A stretch of DNA of 64,000 bases, taken from the NCBI RefSeq assembly GCF_023559245.1, contig NZ_CP097462.1, forward strand, positions 1,178,001 through 1,242,000, given 5' to 3'. The stretch comes from Sphingomonas sp. KRR8. GTDB lineage: Bacteria; Pseudomonadota; Alphaproteobacteria; Sphingomonadales; Sphingomonadaceae. Positions 26,489-33,629 of the stretch are shown one piece after another. The notes under the pieces were generated by a model. It worked only from the letters and a program-made list of their open reading frames with translations, ran no database searches and was not told the origin of the DNA. The position numbers and the translations under genes were made by a program. Position 1 is the stretch's first letter. The number at the start of each line of letters is the position of its first letter.

Positions 26489-28492
26489 CTAGAAGGCCTG
26501 GCCCAGGCTGACGGTCACCGCGATTCGGCTGTCCCCCGGCCGCCGGTTGAGCGGCGTTCCGACATCGATCCGAATGGGTCCGAAGCTCGAATAATAGCGC
26601 AGACCCAGCCCCGCGCCATATTGCCAGCCACTCAGCTTCGGCAGGCTGCTCGTCGACAGCGTTCCCCCATCGAAGAACGGCACCACGCCGAAGCTGCCCA
26701 GCCGCACCCGCGCTTCCAGGCTGAACTCGGCCAGGCTGCGTCCGCCGATCGGGTCGCCATTGGCGTCGCGCGGCCCCAGCTGCTGATAGCCATAGCCACG
26801 CACGGATCCGCCGCCCCCGGCATAGAAGCGCCGCGACGGCGCGATCCGGTCACGGCTCGCCCCGACGATGGTGCCGAGTCGGATACGTCCGGCGGCCACC
26901 ACCCGTTCCCCGAACGGATGGTAAGCGCTCGCGTCCACTTGCGTCCGGACATAGCCGAAGGCGCTGCCCTGAAGGCTCGCCTCCGGACTGACCCGGCCAC
27001 CGAGGCGGAAGCCCTTCGTTGGATCGAGCAGGTCGTTGCTTTGGTCCCAGGTCAGGCTGGCCGGAAGTGCCGCGATAAAGAAGGTTCGGCGCCGGGGCAG
27101 GTTTCGCGACAGGTCGACGTCCCGCTCGTCCGAGGCGAGCAGCTCGCTGCCCAGGCTCCAGGTCCAGGTCTTGCGCCAAAGGAAATTGGACTGGCGCTCG
27201 ACCGTCGCACCGATCTGCACGGTGCGCGCCTCATACCCTGGGCGGTCGAGATGGCTCGCATTGCCGACAAAGGTCAGCACTCGGTCGCGCCGCCGCCAGT
27301 TGTTGAAGCGCAGGGTCGTGCCCGCGCTCTGTTCCTGCGTGCCGACCACCGCCTGTACCGTCAGAGCGCCCTCGGGATTGATGAAATTGCGATGTTGCCA
27401 GCTTGCTTCGGCCCGAACGCCCTCGCCCGTGCCATAGCCAAGCTCGCCGGCGATGGTGTGGACCGGCGCCGGCTCCAAACGGACCGCGAGGTCGACCGTC
27501 TTGCCATCGGGCAGCGGCACCAGCTGCACGTCGGCCGCCCCGACCAGCCCGGTCGCGATCAGCGCTCGGCGAAGGTCGTCCACCCGGTCCTGCCGATAGC
27601 GGTCGCCGGCCTCGAAGCGCGCGATGGCCGAGACGTGGCGGGCGCCGAAGTCCGGCTTGCCGCTGACCCGGATGGCGCCGAACCGCTGGAACTCCCCGGT
27701 CGCCACCGGCAGGACCAGCCGCGCCAGCTGGGTCTGGTGATCGACCACCACGTCCTGCTCGCCGACCTTCGCCCGCGCGAAACCCAGCCGCCCAAGTGCG
27801 ACCTGCAGCGCCAGCCCGGCATCGATCACCTTTTGCGCATCGACCGGATCGCCCGCCTTCACCGCGAAGGCGTTGCGAAGGGCCTCCGCATCCGGTCCGG
27901 CCGCCTCCAACCCGGGCAAGTCGACGGCTTCGAACCGGTATCGCGCGCCCGGGCTCGCCGCCAGGGTGATGCGCACCGTGTCGCCCACCGCCTCCACCGA
28001 GGGCTCAACCGCCGCATCATAGTGGCCGGTCGAGCGTAGCAACTGGGTCAGCAGCTCGGCATCGGCGCGCGCCCGGCGGTCGAGCTGCGCTGCATTGGCC
28101 TGCTTGTTGCGGTCCCCCTCCAGCGCCGATGACTCACGGAAGCGCCGCAGCAGCGCCTTGTCGTCCTCTCCCTCGCCCAGTCCGGTAATGGACCAGGCAT
28201 AGCGCCGCTCCTCAGCCAGCTGGTCTGCCCGGCTCGGCGCTGGTGCCGTGACGGCGACCGGTGCAGGCTGCCCCGGAACGGGTGCGTCCGGCTTGCCGAG
28301 GTCGGGCCAGGCGACGCCAAGGTCGGGCATGGGATCGAGTGGCGCGGAGGGATCGATCGCTGCTCCGGCGGACGGCGGCGGTGCTGGCGCGGGCTGCGGC
28401 GGCTGCGCCTGCGGCACGCCCTGCGCCGCGGTCACCGGCGCGCTCGCCAGCCCCGCCGCCAGCGCGGCAATCCCCACTCCCCACCTTCCCAT
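26489..28492 (-). CDS. tamA: BamA/TamA family outer-membrane assembly protein
   Basis: 667 residues. The signal peptide (MGRWGVGIAALAAGLASAPVTA) is followed by a Pro/Ala-rich linker to ~100, POTRA-like domains (YRFEAVDLPGLEAAG, then FGAIRVSGKPDFG) and a 16-strand surface-antigen barrel (GSRDRIAP-like segment ASRDRIAPSRRFYAGGGGSVR, GYGYQQLGPRD; C-terminal ITVSLGQAF with terminal Phe). The VRGY motif of Omp85 proteins is present. It sits in the outer membrane and pairs with TamB encoded immediately downstream. Confidence 0.92.
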   Translation of the reverse strand: MGRWGVGIAALAAGLASAPVTAAQGVPQAQPPQPAPAPPPSAGAAIDPSAPLDPMPDLGVAWPDLGKPDAPVPGQPAPVAVTAPAPSRADQLAEERRYAWSITGLGEGEDDKALLRRFRESSALEGDRNKQANAAQLDRRARADAELLTQLLRSTGHYDAAVEPSVEAVGDTVRITLAASPGARYRFEAVDLPGLEAAGPDAEALRNAFAVKAGDPVDAQKVIDAGLALQVALGRLGFARAKVGEQDVVVDHQTQLARLVLPVATGEFQRFGAIRVSGKPDFGARHVSAIARFEAGDRYRQDRVDDLRRALIATGLVGAADVQLVPLPDGKTVDLAVRLEPAPVHTIAGELGYGTGEGVRAEASWQHRNFINPEGALTVQAVVGTQEQSAGTTLRFNNWRRRDRVLTFVGNASHLDRPGYEARTVQIGATVERQSNFLWRKTWTWSLGSELLASDERDVDLSRNLPRRRTFFIAALPASLTWDQSNDLLDPTKGFRLGGRVSPEASLQGSAFGYVRTQVDASAYHPFGERVVAAGRIRLGTIVGASRDRIAPSRRFYAGGGGSVRGYGYQQLGPRDANGDPIGGRSLAEFSLEARVRLGSFGVVPFFDGGTLSTSSLPKLSGWQYGAGLGLRYYSSFGPIRIDVGTPLNRRPGDSRIAVTVSLGQAF

Positions 28493-28551
28493 GGTGGGAC
28501 CCTACAGACAGCAATCCGCCGCCGCCACCCATGGGAGAAGTGGACCTTGGT

Positions 28552-28761
28552 CTAGTGAACCGTGCCGTCGACCTCGGTCGTGGTCAGGGTGACGATCACC
28601 CGCTCGATCTGCCGCCAGTGGCAGAAGCGGATCAGGTTATCGCGATCGCGGCTGGCCTCAGCCCGGATCGCCGCTTCCATCCCCGCATCGTCGCCGAAGC
28701 GATCGACGAGTTCCTGGGCGTCGCGGAGGGCGGCGCGAGTGGCGATGTAGGTCTGCTGCAT
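28552..28761 (-). CDS. Small conserved hypothetical protein
   Basis: 69 residues, helical: MQQTYIATRAALRDAQELVD, then IRAEASRDRDNLIRFCHWRQ and VIVTLTTTEVDGTVH. Soluble with no recognised domain. Coding-like codon use and an intact frame upstream of the tamA promoter region. Confidence 0.55.
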   Translation of the reverse strand: MQQTYIATRAALRDAQELVDRFGDDAGMEAAIRAEASRDRDNLIRFCHWRQIERVIVTLTTTEVDGTVH

Positions 28762-28856
28762 AGCCAGCCTGTTACCAGCGCGACCTTACCGCTCCGGTCA
28801 TCGGGTGTGCTTAAGACGGCCTTCACCAACAGTCCGGCTTCTGCCAAGGGCCACCC

Positions 28857-29033
28857 ATGGAACAACGCTCCCCGCAGGCCGCCGGCTGCCTTCTCTTCCT
28901 TGCCATCCTCGTCGGCCTGACCATCGGGCTCTCGAAGGGCCTCACCGGCCCAGGCCTGATCTACGGGGCACTCGCGGGCACCATCCTGGCGGTCGGCTAC
29001 TGGCTCTACGACCGCAATCGCTCGGGGCGGTAG
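28857..29033 (+). CDS. Small two-helix membrane protein
   Basis: 58 residues starting MEQRSPQAAG. Two hydrophobic segments (CLLFLAILVGLTIGLSKGL and LIYGALAGTILAVGYWLY) end in DRNRSGR, so both termini are probably cytoplasmic. No known family. Its stop is 4 bp before the convergent S24 repressor stop. Confidence 0.55.
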   Translation: MEQRSPQAAGCLLFLAILVGLTIGLSKGLTGPGLIYGALAGTILAVGYWLYDRNRSGR

Positions 29034-29037
29034 CGCG

Positions 29038-29691
29038 TCAGGCGATCCGCCGCGCGCTCCAGATGACCCGCCCGATCACATCGATGTCCTTGGGATCGCA
29101 ATCGGGCCAGTCGGCATAGGCCGGATTGTCCGACTGCACCGTCACCCGGTGCTTGATCGGGTGCAGCGCCAATCGTTTCACCATCAACACGTCCTCGATC
29201 CGAAGCACGTAGATGCCGTCGCGCAGCCGCGACTTGGCGTCGCTGCGGTCGACCAGGATGTCGTCCCCGTCCGTCAGGGTCGGCATCATCGAATCACCCT
29301 CGACCCGGATGAGGTTGAGCTCGCTTCGGGCCGCGCCCGTGAGCTGCTTTAGCCAGCGCTCGTCAAACGCAAAGAAGGCGCGTTGGCGCTCGTCGTCGGC
29401 AAAGGCGCCGGGCCCCGCCGATGCCCGCACCGGCAAGGCGGGGATCCGCACCATGCCGGAGAATTGCTCGTCGTGCTCCGGCCCGCCCAGCAGGCTTTCG
29501 GGCACACCGAAGTAGCGGGCAAGCAGACGGCGCTCTTCCTCGCCCAGGCGCTTGGGAATGCCGCGCCTGACGAACTGCTGGATATAGGCGGGGTTGCGGC
29601 CGATCATGCGCGATAGGCCCGCGAAATCATCACCCCGTTCCAGGCATAGGCGCTCCAGCGCCGCTGCGGCTTTGTTCTGCATTTGTTTCAC
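29038..29691 (-). CDS. S24 family (LexA/CI-like) transcriptional regulator
   Basis: 217 residues. The N-terminal HTH (DFAGLSRMIGRNPAYIQQFV) is followed by a hinge and a C-terminal S24 peptidase domain with catalytic dyad S134 (EGDSMMP) and K172 (MVKRL). Such regulators either self-cleave on DNA damage like LexA/CI or only dimerise through the fold; the typical Ala-Gly cleavage site is not evident, though SAGPGAF near residue 94 is a candidate region. An inverted repeat (29706-29725) just upstream is a likely self-operator. Divergent from a small protein gene. Confidence 0.85.
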   Translation of the reverse strand: MKQMQNKAAAALERLCLERGDDFAGLSRMIGRNPAYIQQFVRRGIPKRLGEEERRLLARYFGVPESLLGGPEHDEQFSGMVRIPALPVRASAGPGAFADDERQRAFFAFDERWLKQLTGAARSELNLIRVEGDSMMPTLTDGDDILVDRSDAKSRLRDGIYVLRIEDVLMVKRLALHPIKHRVTVQSDNPAYADWPDCDPKDIDVIGRVIWSARRIA

Positions 29692-29705
29692 CTAGTGAGA
29701 GGTAT

Positions 29706-29725
29706 TTTCCTAGACAAGTAGGAAA
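29706..29725. promoter_or_regulatory. Probable operator of the S24 regulator
   Basis: TTTCCTA-GACAAG-TAGGAAA, a perfect 7-bp inverted repeat in the 88-bp divergent intergenic region, starting 15 bp upstream of the S24 gene start. A related half-site CCTAG lies at 29691-29695. Position and symmetry fit an autorepressor site; binding is inference. Confidence 0.6.
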
Positions 29726-29779
29726 GCAACGGGGAATCAGACGTTGCCGAGTCGAAGTTGGTCCGGGGGGCCCAGTAAA

Positions 29780-29953
29780 GTGTACCTATTGCGTGATGTG
29801 GAAAAATTCCTGCGTTCCAGAAACTACAGTGCGGCCCGTTTCGGCCGTGAAGCCGTGAGAGATCCGCGGTTCGTGTTCGATCTGCGTAACGGGCGTGAGC
29901 CGCGTGACCAGACAGTTCAAAGGGTTCGTGCCTATCTGGAGCAGATTTCGTGA
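29780..29953 (+). CDS. Small HTH-like protein divergent from the S24 regulator
   Basis: 57 residues from a GTG at 29780 (an in-frame TTG at 29744 is open but unlikely). Sequence VYLLRDVEKFLRSRNYSAAR, FGREAVRDPRFVFDLRNGRE, VQRVRAYLEQIS. It looks like a short helical protein with an HTH-like centre (SAARFGREAVRDPRFV). In arrangement it resembles a cro or target gene opposite cI. The next gene starts at a GTG overlapping its TGA. Confidence 0.6.
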   Translation: MYLLRDVEKFLRSRNYSAARFGREAVRDPRFVFDLRNGREPRDQTVQRVRAYLEQIS

Positions 29954-30282
29954 GCCGCCCGCTGCTCAGTGTCGCCGGTGGAGCCTTGCTCCGCTGCTTG
30001 CTCTCCAGGGTTAACGACGAGCGAAATAGGATAATCCTGACCAGCTGGACTTCGGTCGACTGGCAATCGCTCACCTTTGCCGGTGAACGTCACCGCGCGT
30101 CGTTCCTTCTCACCGGTCCGGGTGCCGCCGATCTGGCCCGTCGGTGGACGGACGGGCTGGACGAAGCCGACCTGCCGCTCGGTGGTGGCCGCTTCGTCGC
30201 CGACCTCACGGTCACGACGGGCGACGCCCAGCCGGACGGCACGGTGCCGGTCGAGTTGGAAGCCCTGACCCTCGACGATTAG
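29950..30282 (+). CDS. Conserved hypothetical protein
   Basis: 110 residues starting at a GTG overlapping the previous stop (GTGA). The conserved-looking part begins at residue ~24 (DERNRIILTSWTSVDWQS) and continues GERHRASFLLTGPGAADLAR to ALTLDD, a compact alpha/beta region without known motifs. The first 23 residues may not be native. Its stop overlaps the convergent gene by 4 bp. Confidence 0.55.
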   Translation: MSRPLLSVAGGALLRCLLSRVNDERNRIILTSWTSVDWQSLTFAGERHRASFLLTGPGAADLARRWTDGLDEADLPLGGGRFVADLTVTTGDAQPDGTVPVELEALTLDD

Positions 30283-30698
30283 GGGCGGGCGCGCTTGAGC
30301 CCTGCCAGCGCCTGGCGAAGCGCGGCCGAGGCGTCGGACTTCAGTTCGACGATCTCGGCCGTGGCCGCCGGACCCTCGGCCCGAAAGGCCCTGATCCGCG
30401 CCTCGAGCTCGCCGGGCGTCGGCAGTCGCCGCGCCGGCAGTCGCACCACGCCCTCGGGCAGGGTCTCGGCATCGGGCGCGGGAAATTCGGGAAGGGCGAA
30501 AGCCGGAAGCACGAATCGCCGCGGCCGTTGTCCGGCCCAGCGCATCGCCAGCAGCCCGAGGCCAAAGCCGACCAAGGCGGCCCCGCCCGCCAGCAGCGGC
30601 ACTCCGACCCGCAGCGCACTCCACCCCGTGGCTGCAGCCAGCAGCAGCGCAAGGCTCCAGTCGATTGCAACAACACTGACGCGTTCACTATCCATCAT
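30279..30698 (-). CDS. Hypothetical protein with two N-terminal membrane helices
   Basis: 139 residues: helices at DWSLALLLAAATGWSAL and VPLLAGGAALVGFGLGLLAM, a Pro/Arg-rich linker (RRFVLPAFALPEFPAPD) and a C-terminal helix. No recognised family. Convergent with the preceding gene. Confidence 0.6.
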   Translation of the reverse strand: MMDSERVSVVAIDWSLALLLAAATGWSALRVGVPLLAGGAALVGFGLGLLAMRWAGQRPRRFVLPAFALPEFPAPDAETLPEGVVRLPARRLPTPGELEARIRAFRAEGPAATAEIVELKSDASAALRQALAGLKRARP

Positions 30699-30722
30699 GG
30701 CGTCAGTTCTAGCCAGAACTGG

Positions 30723-31247
30723 TTAGCGCTCCGTTGCCGCCAGCACCGCTCGCGCGAAATCGGCGCTGTCGCTCGGCCCCACCGCGGTGACAATCCGCCC
30801 GTCTCGTTCGACCGGCCCGTCCGTCACGATCGCTCCGGCGTTGCGCAGGTCCGTGCGGATCGAGCGCCAGCCCGTCGCCCGGACCCCGCGCAGCACGTCC
30901 GCTTCCACCAGCAGCCACGGCCCGTGGCAGATCGCACCGACCACCTTGCCCGCGCTCACAAACCCTGAGACCAGCGCCACCGCCTCCGGCCGGGTGCGCA
31001 AGTGATCGGGATTGATCAGCCCGCCCGGCAGCAACAACGCGTCCCAGCCGTCGACCTCCGCCTCGGCGATCGTCAAGTCCGGGCGGATCGTCCGGCCCGG
31101 ATCGTCCAGCACCGTCGCCTGAATGGGCGTCGTGCCGGGCGCCGCCAGCGCCACCGTGCACCCCTCGCCCCGCAGCACCTCCAGCGGCACGAACAGCTCG
31201 TCCTGCTCGAACCCGTCGCTCGCCATGATCAGCATTCGTTTCGTCAC
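30723..31247 (-). CDS. DJ-1/PfpI family protein
   Basis: 174 residues from a GTG at 31247 preceded by GAGGA. DJ-1/PfpI/GATase1-like fold: MLIMASDGFEQDELFVPLE, ALLLPGGLINPD, nucleophile-elbow cysteine in GAICHGPW with conserved His following, and Glu in GFEQDE. Relatives are stress-related proteases, glyoxalases or deglycases. Which activity applies here is not decidable from sequence. Divergent from topoisomerase IB with at most 35 bp between starts. Confidence 0.85.
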   Translation of the reverse strand: MTKRMLIMASDGFEQDELFVPLEVLRGEGCTVALAAPGTTPIQATVLDDPGRTIRPDLTIAEAEVDGWDALLLPGGLINPDHLRTRPEAVALVSGFVSAGKVVGAICHGPWLLVEADVLRGVRATGWRSIRTDLRNAGAIVTDGPVERDGRIVTAVGPSDSADFARAVLAATER

Positions 31248-31267
31248 GGGAACCGTCCTCTTGCGCG

Positions 31268-32377
31268 ATGCGTCCATGCCGCATGGTCAATCTTCGCCAC
31301 TGCACCGACGACACGCCCGGAATCACCCGCCAGCAGATCAAGGGCAAGTGGGCCTATTTCGCGCCCGACGGCAGCCGCATCACGGACCGCGAGGAGATCG
31401 ACCGGCTCAATGCCATCGCCCTGCCCCCGGCCTACACCGATGCCTGGTACTGCCCCTATCCCAACGGCCACATTCAGGCGACCGGCCGCGACGCCAAGGG
31501 CCGCAAGCAGTACCGCTACCATGCCGACTTCACCGCGCGGCAGGACAAGAACAAGTATCTTGGCGCGATCGAGTTCGGCGCCGCCCTTCCCAAGCTCCGC
31601 CGCAAGGTCGACGCCGACCTGAAGAAGCGCAAGCTCGACAAGGATGCCGTGGTCGCGGCCGTGGTCCGCCTGATCGACACCAATTTCATCCGCGTCGGCA
31701 ACGAGCAATATGCCAAGTCGAACAAGAGCTTCGGCGCCACCACGCTTCGCAACCGCCACCTCAAGCGCTCCGGAAGCAAGCTGATGATGCGCTTCAAGGG
31801 CAAGCACGGCATCGTCCACGAAGTTCCCATCCGCGACAGCAACCTCAAGCGGATCGTGGGCAAGGTCCAGGAACTGCCCGGCCAGAACCTGTTCCAGTAC
31901 ACCACGGACGAGGGCGAGGCCTGTCCCATCACCTCGGCCGACGTGAACGACTATATCAAGGCGGCGACCGGCGGCGACTTCACGGCCAAGAACTTCCGCA
32001 CCTGGGGCGCCAGTGTCATCGCCTTCGAGCAGATGCTCGAGGCGCAGGAGGAGGAACGCCGCAAGATCAGCCTCAAGACCGTGCTCGAACCGGTCGCCGA
32101 AGCACTCGGCAACACTCCCGCGATCAGCCGCAAGAGCTACGTCCATCCCAAGCTGATCGAGGCCGCGCGCGACAATCCCAAGCAGCCGCTCGGCGAGGTC
32201 GAACGCCCCCGGCCCCGCAAATGGCTGTCGAGCGAGGAAGTCGGGCTCCTCGACTTCCTCCTCAAGGGCAAGCGCAAGCGGCCGACCAGGGCCAAGCCCA
32301 AGGCCGTCGAGGCGGTGGTCGCCGCCGCCGAGCAGGGTCCCGCGAAGGTCGACGAGGTGGCGGAAGCGGTCGCCTGA
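31268..32377 (+). CDS. DNA topoisomerase IB
   Basis: 369 residues, the bacterial (poxvirus-like) type IB enzyme, which nicks and religates one strand to relax supercoils. N-terminal DNA-clamp domain (GKWAYFAPDGSRI, LNAIALPPAYTDAWYCPYPN), catalytic domain with RVGNEQYAKSNKSFGATTL, KNFRTWGAS and nucleophile Y291 in RKSYVHP. The Lys/Ala-rich tail (KGKRKRPTRAKPKAVEA) could add DNA affinity. A second ATG at 31283 is an equally good start. Confidence 0.92.
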   Translation: MRPCRMVNLRHCTDDTPGITRQQIKGKWAYFAPDGSRITDREEIDRLNAIALPPAYTDAWYCPYPNGHIQATGRDAKGRKQYRYHADFTARQDKNKYLGAIEFGAALPKLRRKVDADLKKRKLDKDAVVAAVVRLIDTNFIRVGNEQYAKSNKSFGATTLRNRHLKRSGSKLMMRFKGKHGIVHEVPIRDSNLKRIVGKVQELPGQNLFQYTTDEGEACPITSADVNDYIKAATGGDFTAKNFRTWGASVIAFEQMLEAQEEERRKISLKTVLEPVAEALGNTPAISRKSYVHPKLIEAARDNPKQPLGEVERPRPRKWLSSEEVGLLDFLLKGKRKRPTRAKPKAVEAVVAAAEQGPAKVDEVAEAVA

Positions 32378-32429
32378 CTCGCTTCGTCAACCTTGACCCG
32401 GCTGCCCCGCACCCGCCATTCCGGCGCTC

Positions 32430-33521
32430 ATGGTCAAGAAGCTCCCCACGGTGTTCGACTGGCTCCTCGCCAACCTCGATGGCTTCGCCATCGGCAGCCT
32501 GGTTGCACTCGGCCTCGTCGGGCTGATGCTGCTGGTCCGCCTCGGCGGGCAGAAGCTGATCGCCGACGATCCGACCGTGCTCCACTGGCGCACCGTCGTT
32601 GGTCGCGTGCTGGCGAAGACCACCATCTTCTTCATGGTCGCCGCCGCCGTCGAGATCGTGGTCACCTACGCTCAGCCGCCTGCCCGGCTTGAGCGCGTCT
32701 TCGATGTCCTGTTCACCATCGCCGCCGCGCTGCAGGGCGCCATCTGGGCCCGCGAACTGATCCTCGGCGTGATCGGCAGCCGCGCCGGCGACAAGCCGGG
32801 CGAGACCGCGATCGGCAATGCGCTCGGCGTCATCCGGGTTCTGGTCAGCGTCGCCGTGTTCGGCATCGCGCTGATCGTCATTCTCGACAATCTCGGGATC
32901 AACGTGACCGCGCTGATCGCGGGCCTCGGCATCGGCGGCATCGCCATCGGCCTTGCCGCGCAGGGCATCTTTTCCGACTTGTTCGCCGCCCTCTCCATCC
33001 TGTTCGATCGCCCGTTCCGCCGCGGCGACACCATCCGCTTCGACACCACCATCGGCACCGTCGACCGGATCGGCCTCAAGACCACCCGCCTCAAGAGCCT
33101 CACGGGCGAGATGGTCATCATGGCCAACACCAAGCTGCTGGAGCGCGAGATCCGCAACCTTGCCCAAGGCAGCGAGCGGCAGGAGACGCTGCGGTTCGGG
33201 GTGGTCTACCAGACCGCTCCCGACCTGCTCGAGCAGATCCCCGGTTTTGCCAAGGCGGCGGTCGAGGCCCAGCCGGGCTGCCGGATCCAGCGCTGTGTGC
33301 TGACCGGTTTCGGGGCTTCCAGCCTGGATTATGAGCTCTTGTTCTTCCACAAGGGGCGCGATGCCGAAGCATTGTTCGCCAAGCGCCAGGCGATCGTGAT
33401 CGACCTCCTCCGCCGCTTCGCCGCCGCGGGCATCGAATTCGCCTATCCGACCCAGACCACCTTCACCGCCGCGCCGGATGGCAAGCTGGTCATGCCCTAC
33501 GCGGCGGCGCCCAGGACCTGA
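32430..33521 (+). CDS. MscS family mechanosensitive channel
   Basis: 363 residues. About four hydrophobic segments in the first ~190 residues end in the pore helix GINVTALIAGLGIGGIAIGL, then AAQGIFSDLFAALSI, and the MscS beta domain (FRRGDTIRFDTTIGTVDRIG, LKTTRLKSLTGEMVIMANTK). It releases solutes under hypo-osmotic shock. Possibly transcribed with topoisomerase IB (52 bp gap). Confidence 0.88.
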   Translation: MVKKLPTVFDWLLANLDGFAIGSLVALGLVGLMLLVRLGGQKLIADDPTVLHWRTVVGRVLAKTTIFFMVAAAVEIVVTYAQPPARLERVFDVLFTIAAALQGAIWARELILGVIGSRAGDKPGETAIGNALGVIRVLVSVAVFGIALIVILDNLGINVTALIAGLGIGGIAIGLAAQGIFSDLFAALSILFDRPFRRGDTIRFDTTIGTVDRIGLKTTRLKSLTGEMVIMANTKLLEREIRNLAQGSERQETLRFGVVYQTAPDLLEQIPGFAKAAVEAQPGCRIQRCVLTGFGASSLDYELLFFHKGRDAEALFAKRQAIVIDLLRRFAAAGIEFAYPTQTTFTAAPDGKLVMPYAAAPRT

Positions 33522-33629
33522 CGTCCGCAGGGTCGACACTGTCAGGCTTCGGCACACCTCGCGTGCCCGCCGCTTGCGTTTCCTCCATTTTGGCGCTTCC
33601 TCTGTGCCGAGTGGGGTGCGTGGCTGGCC

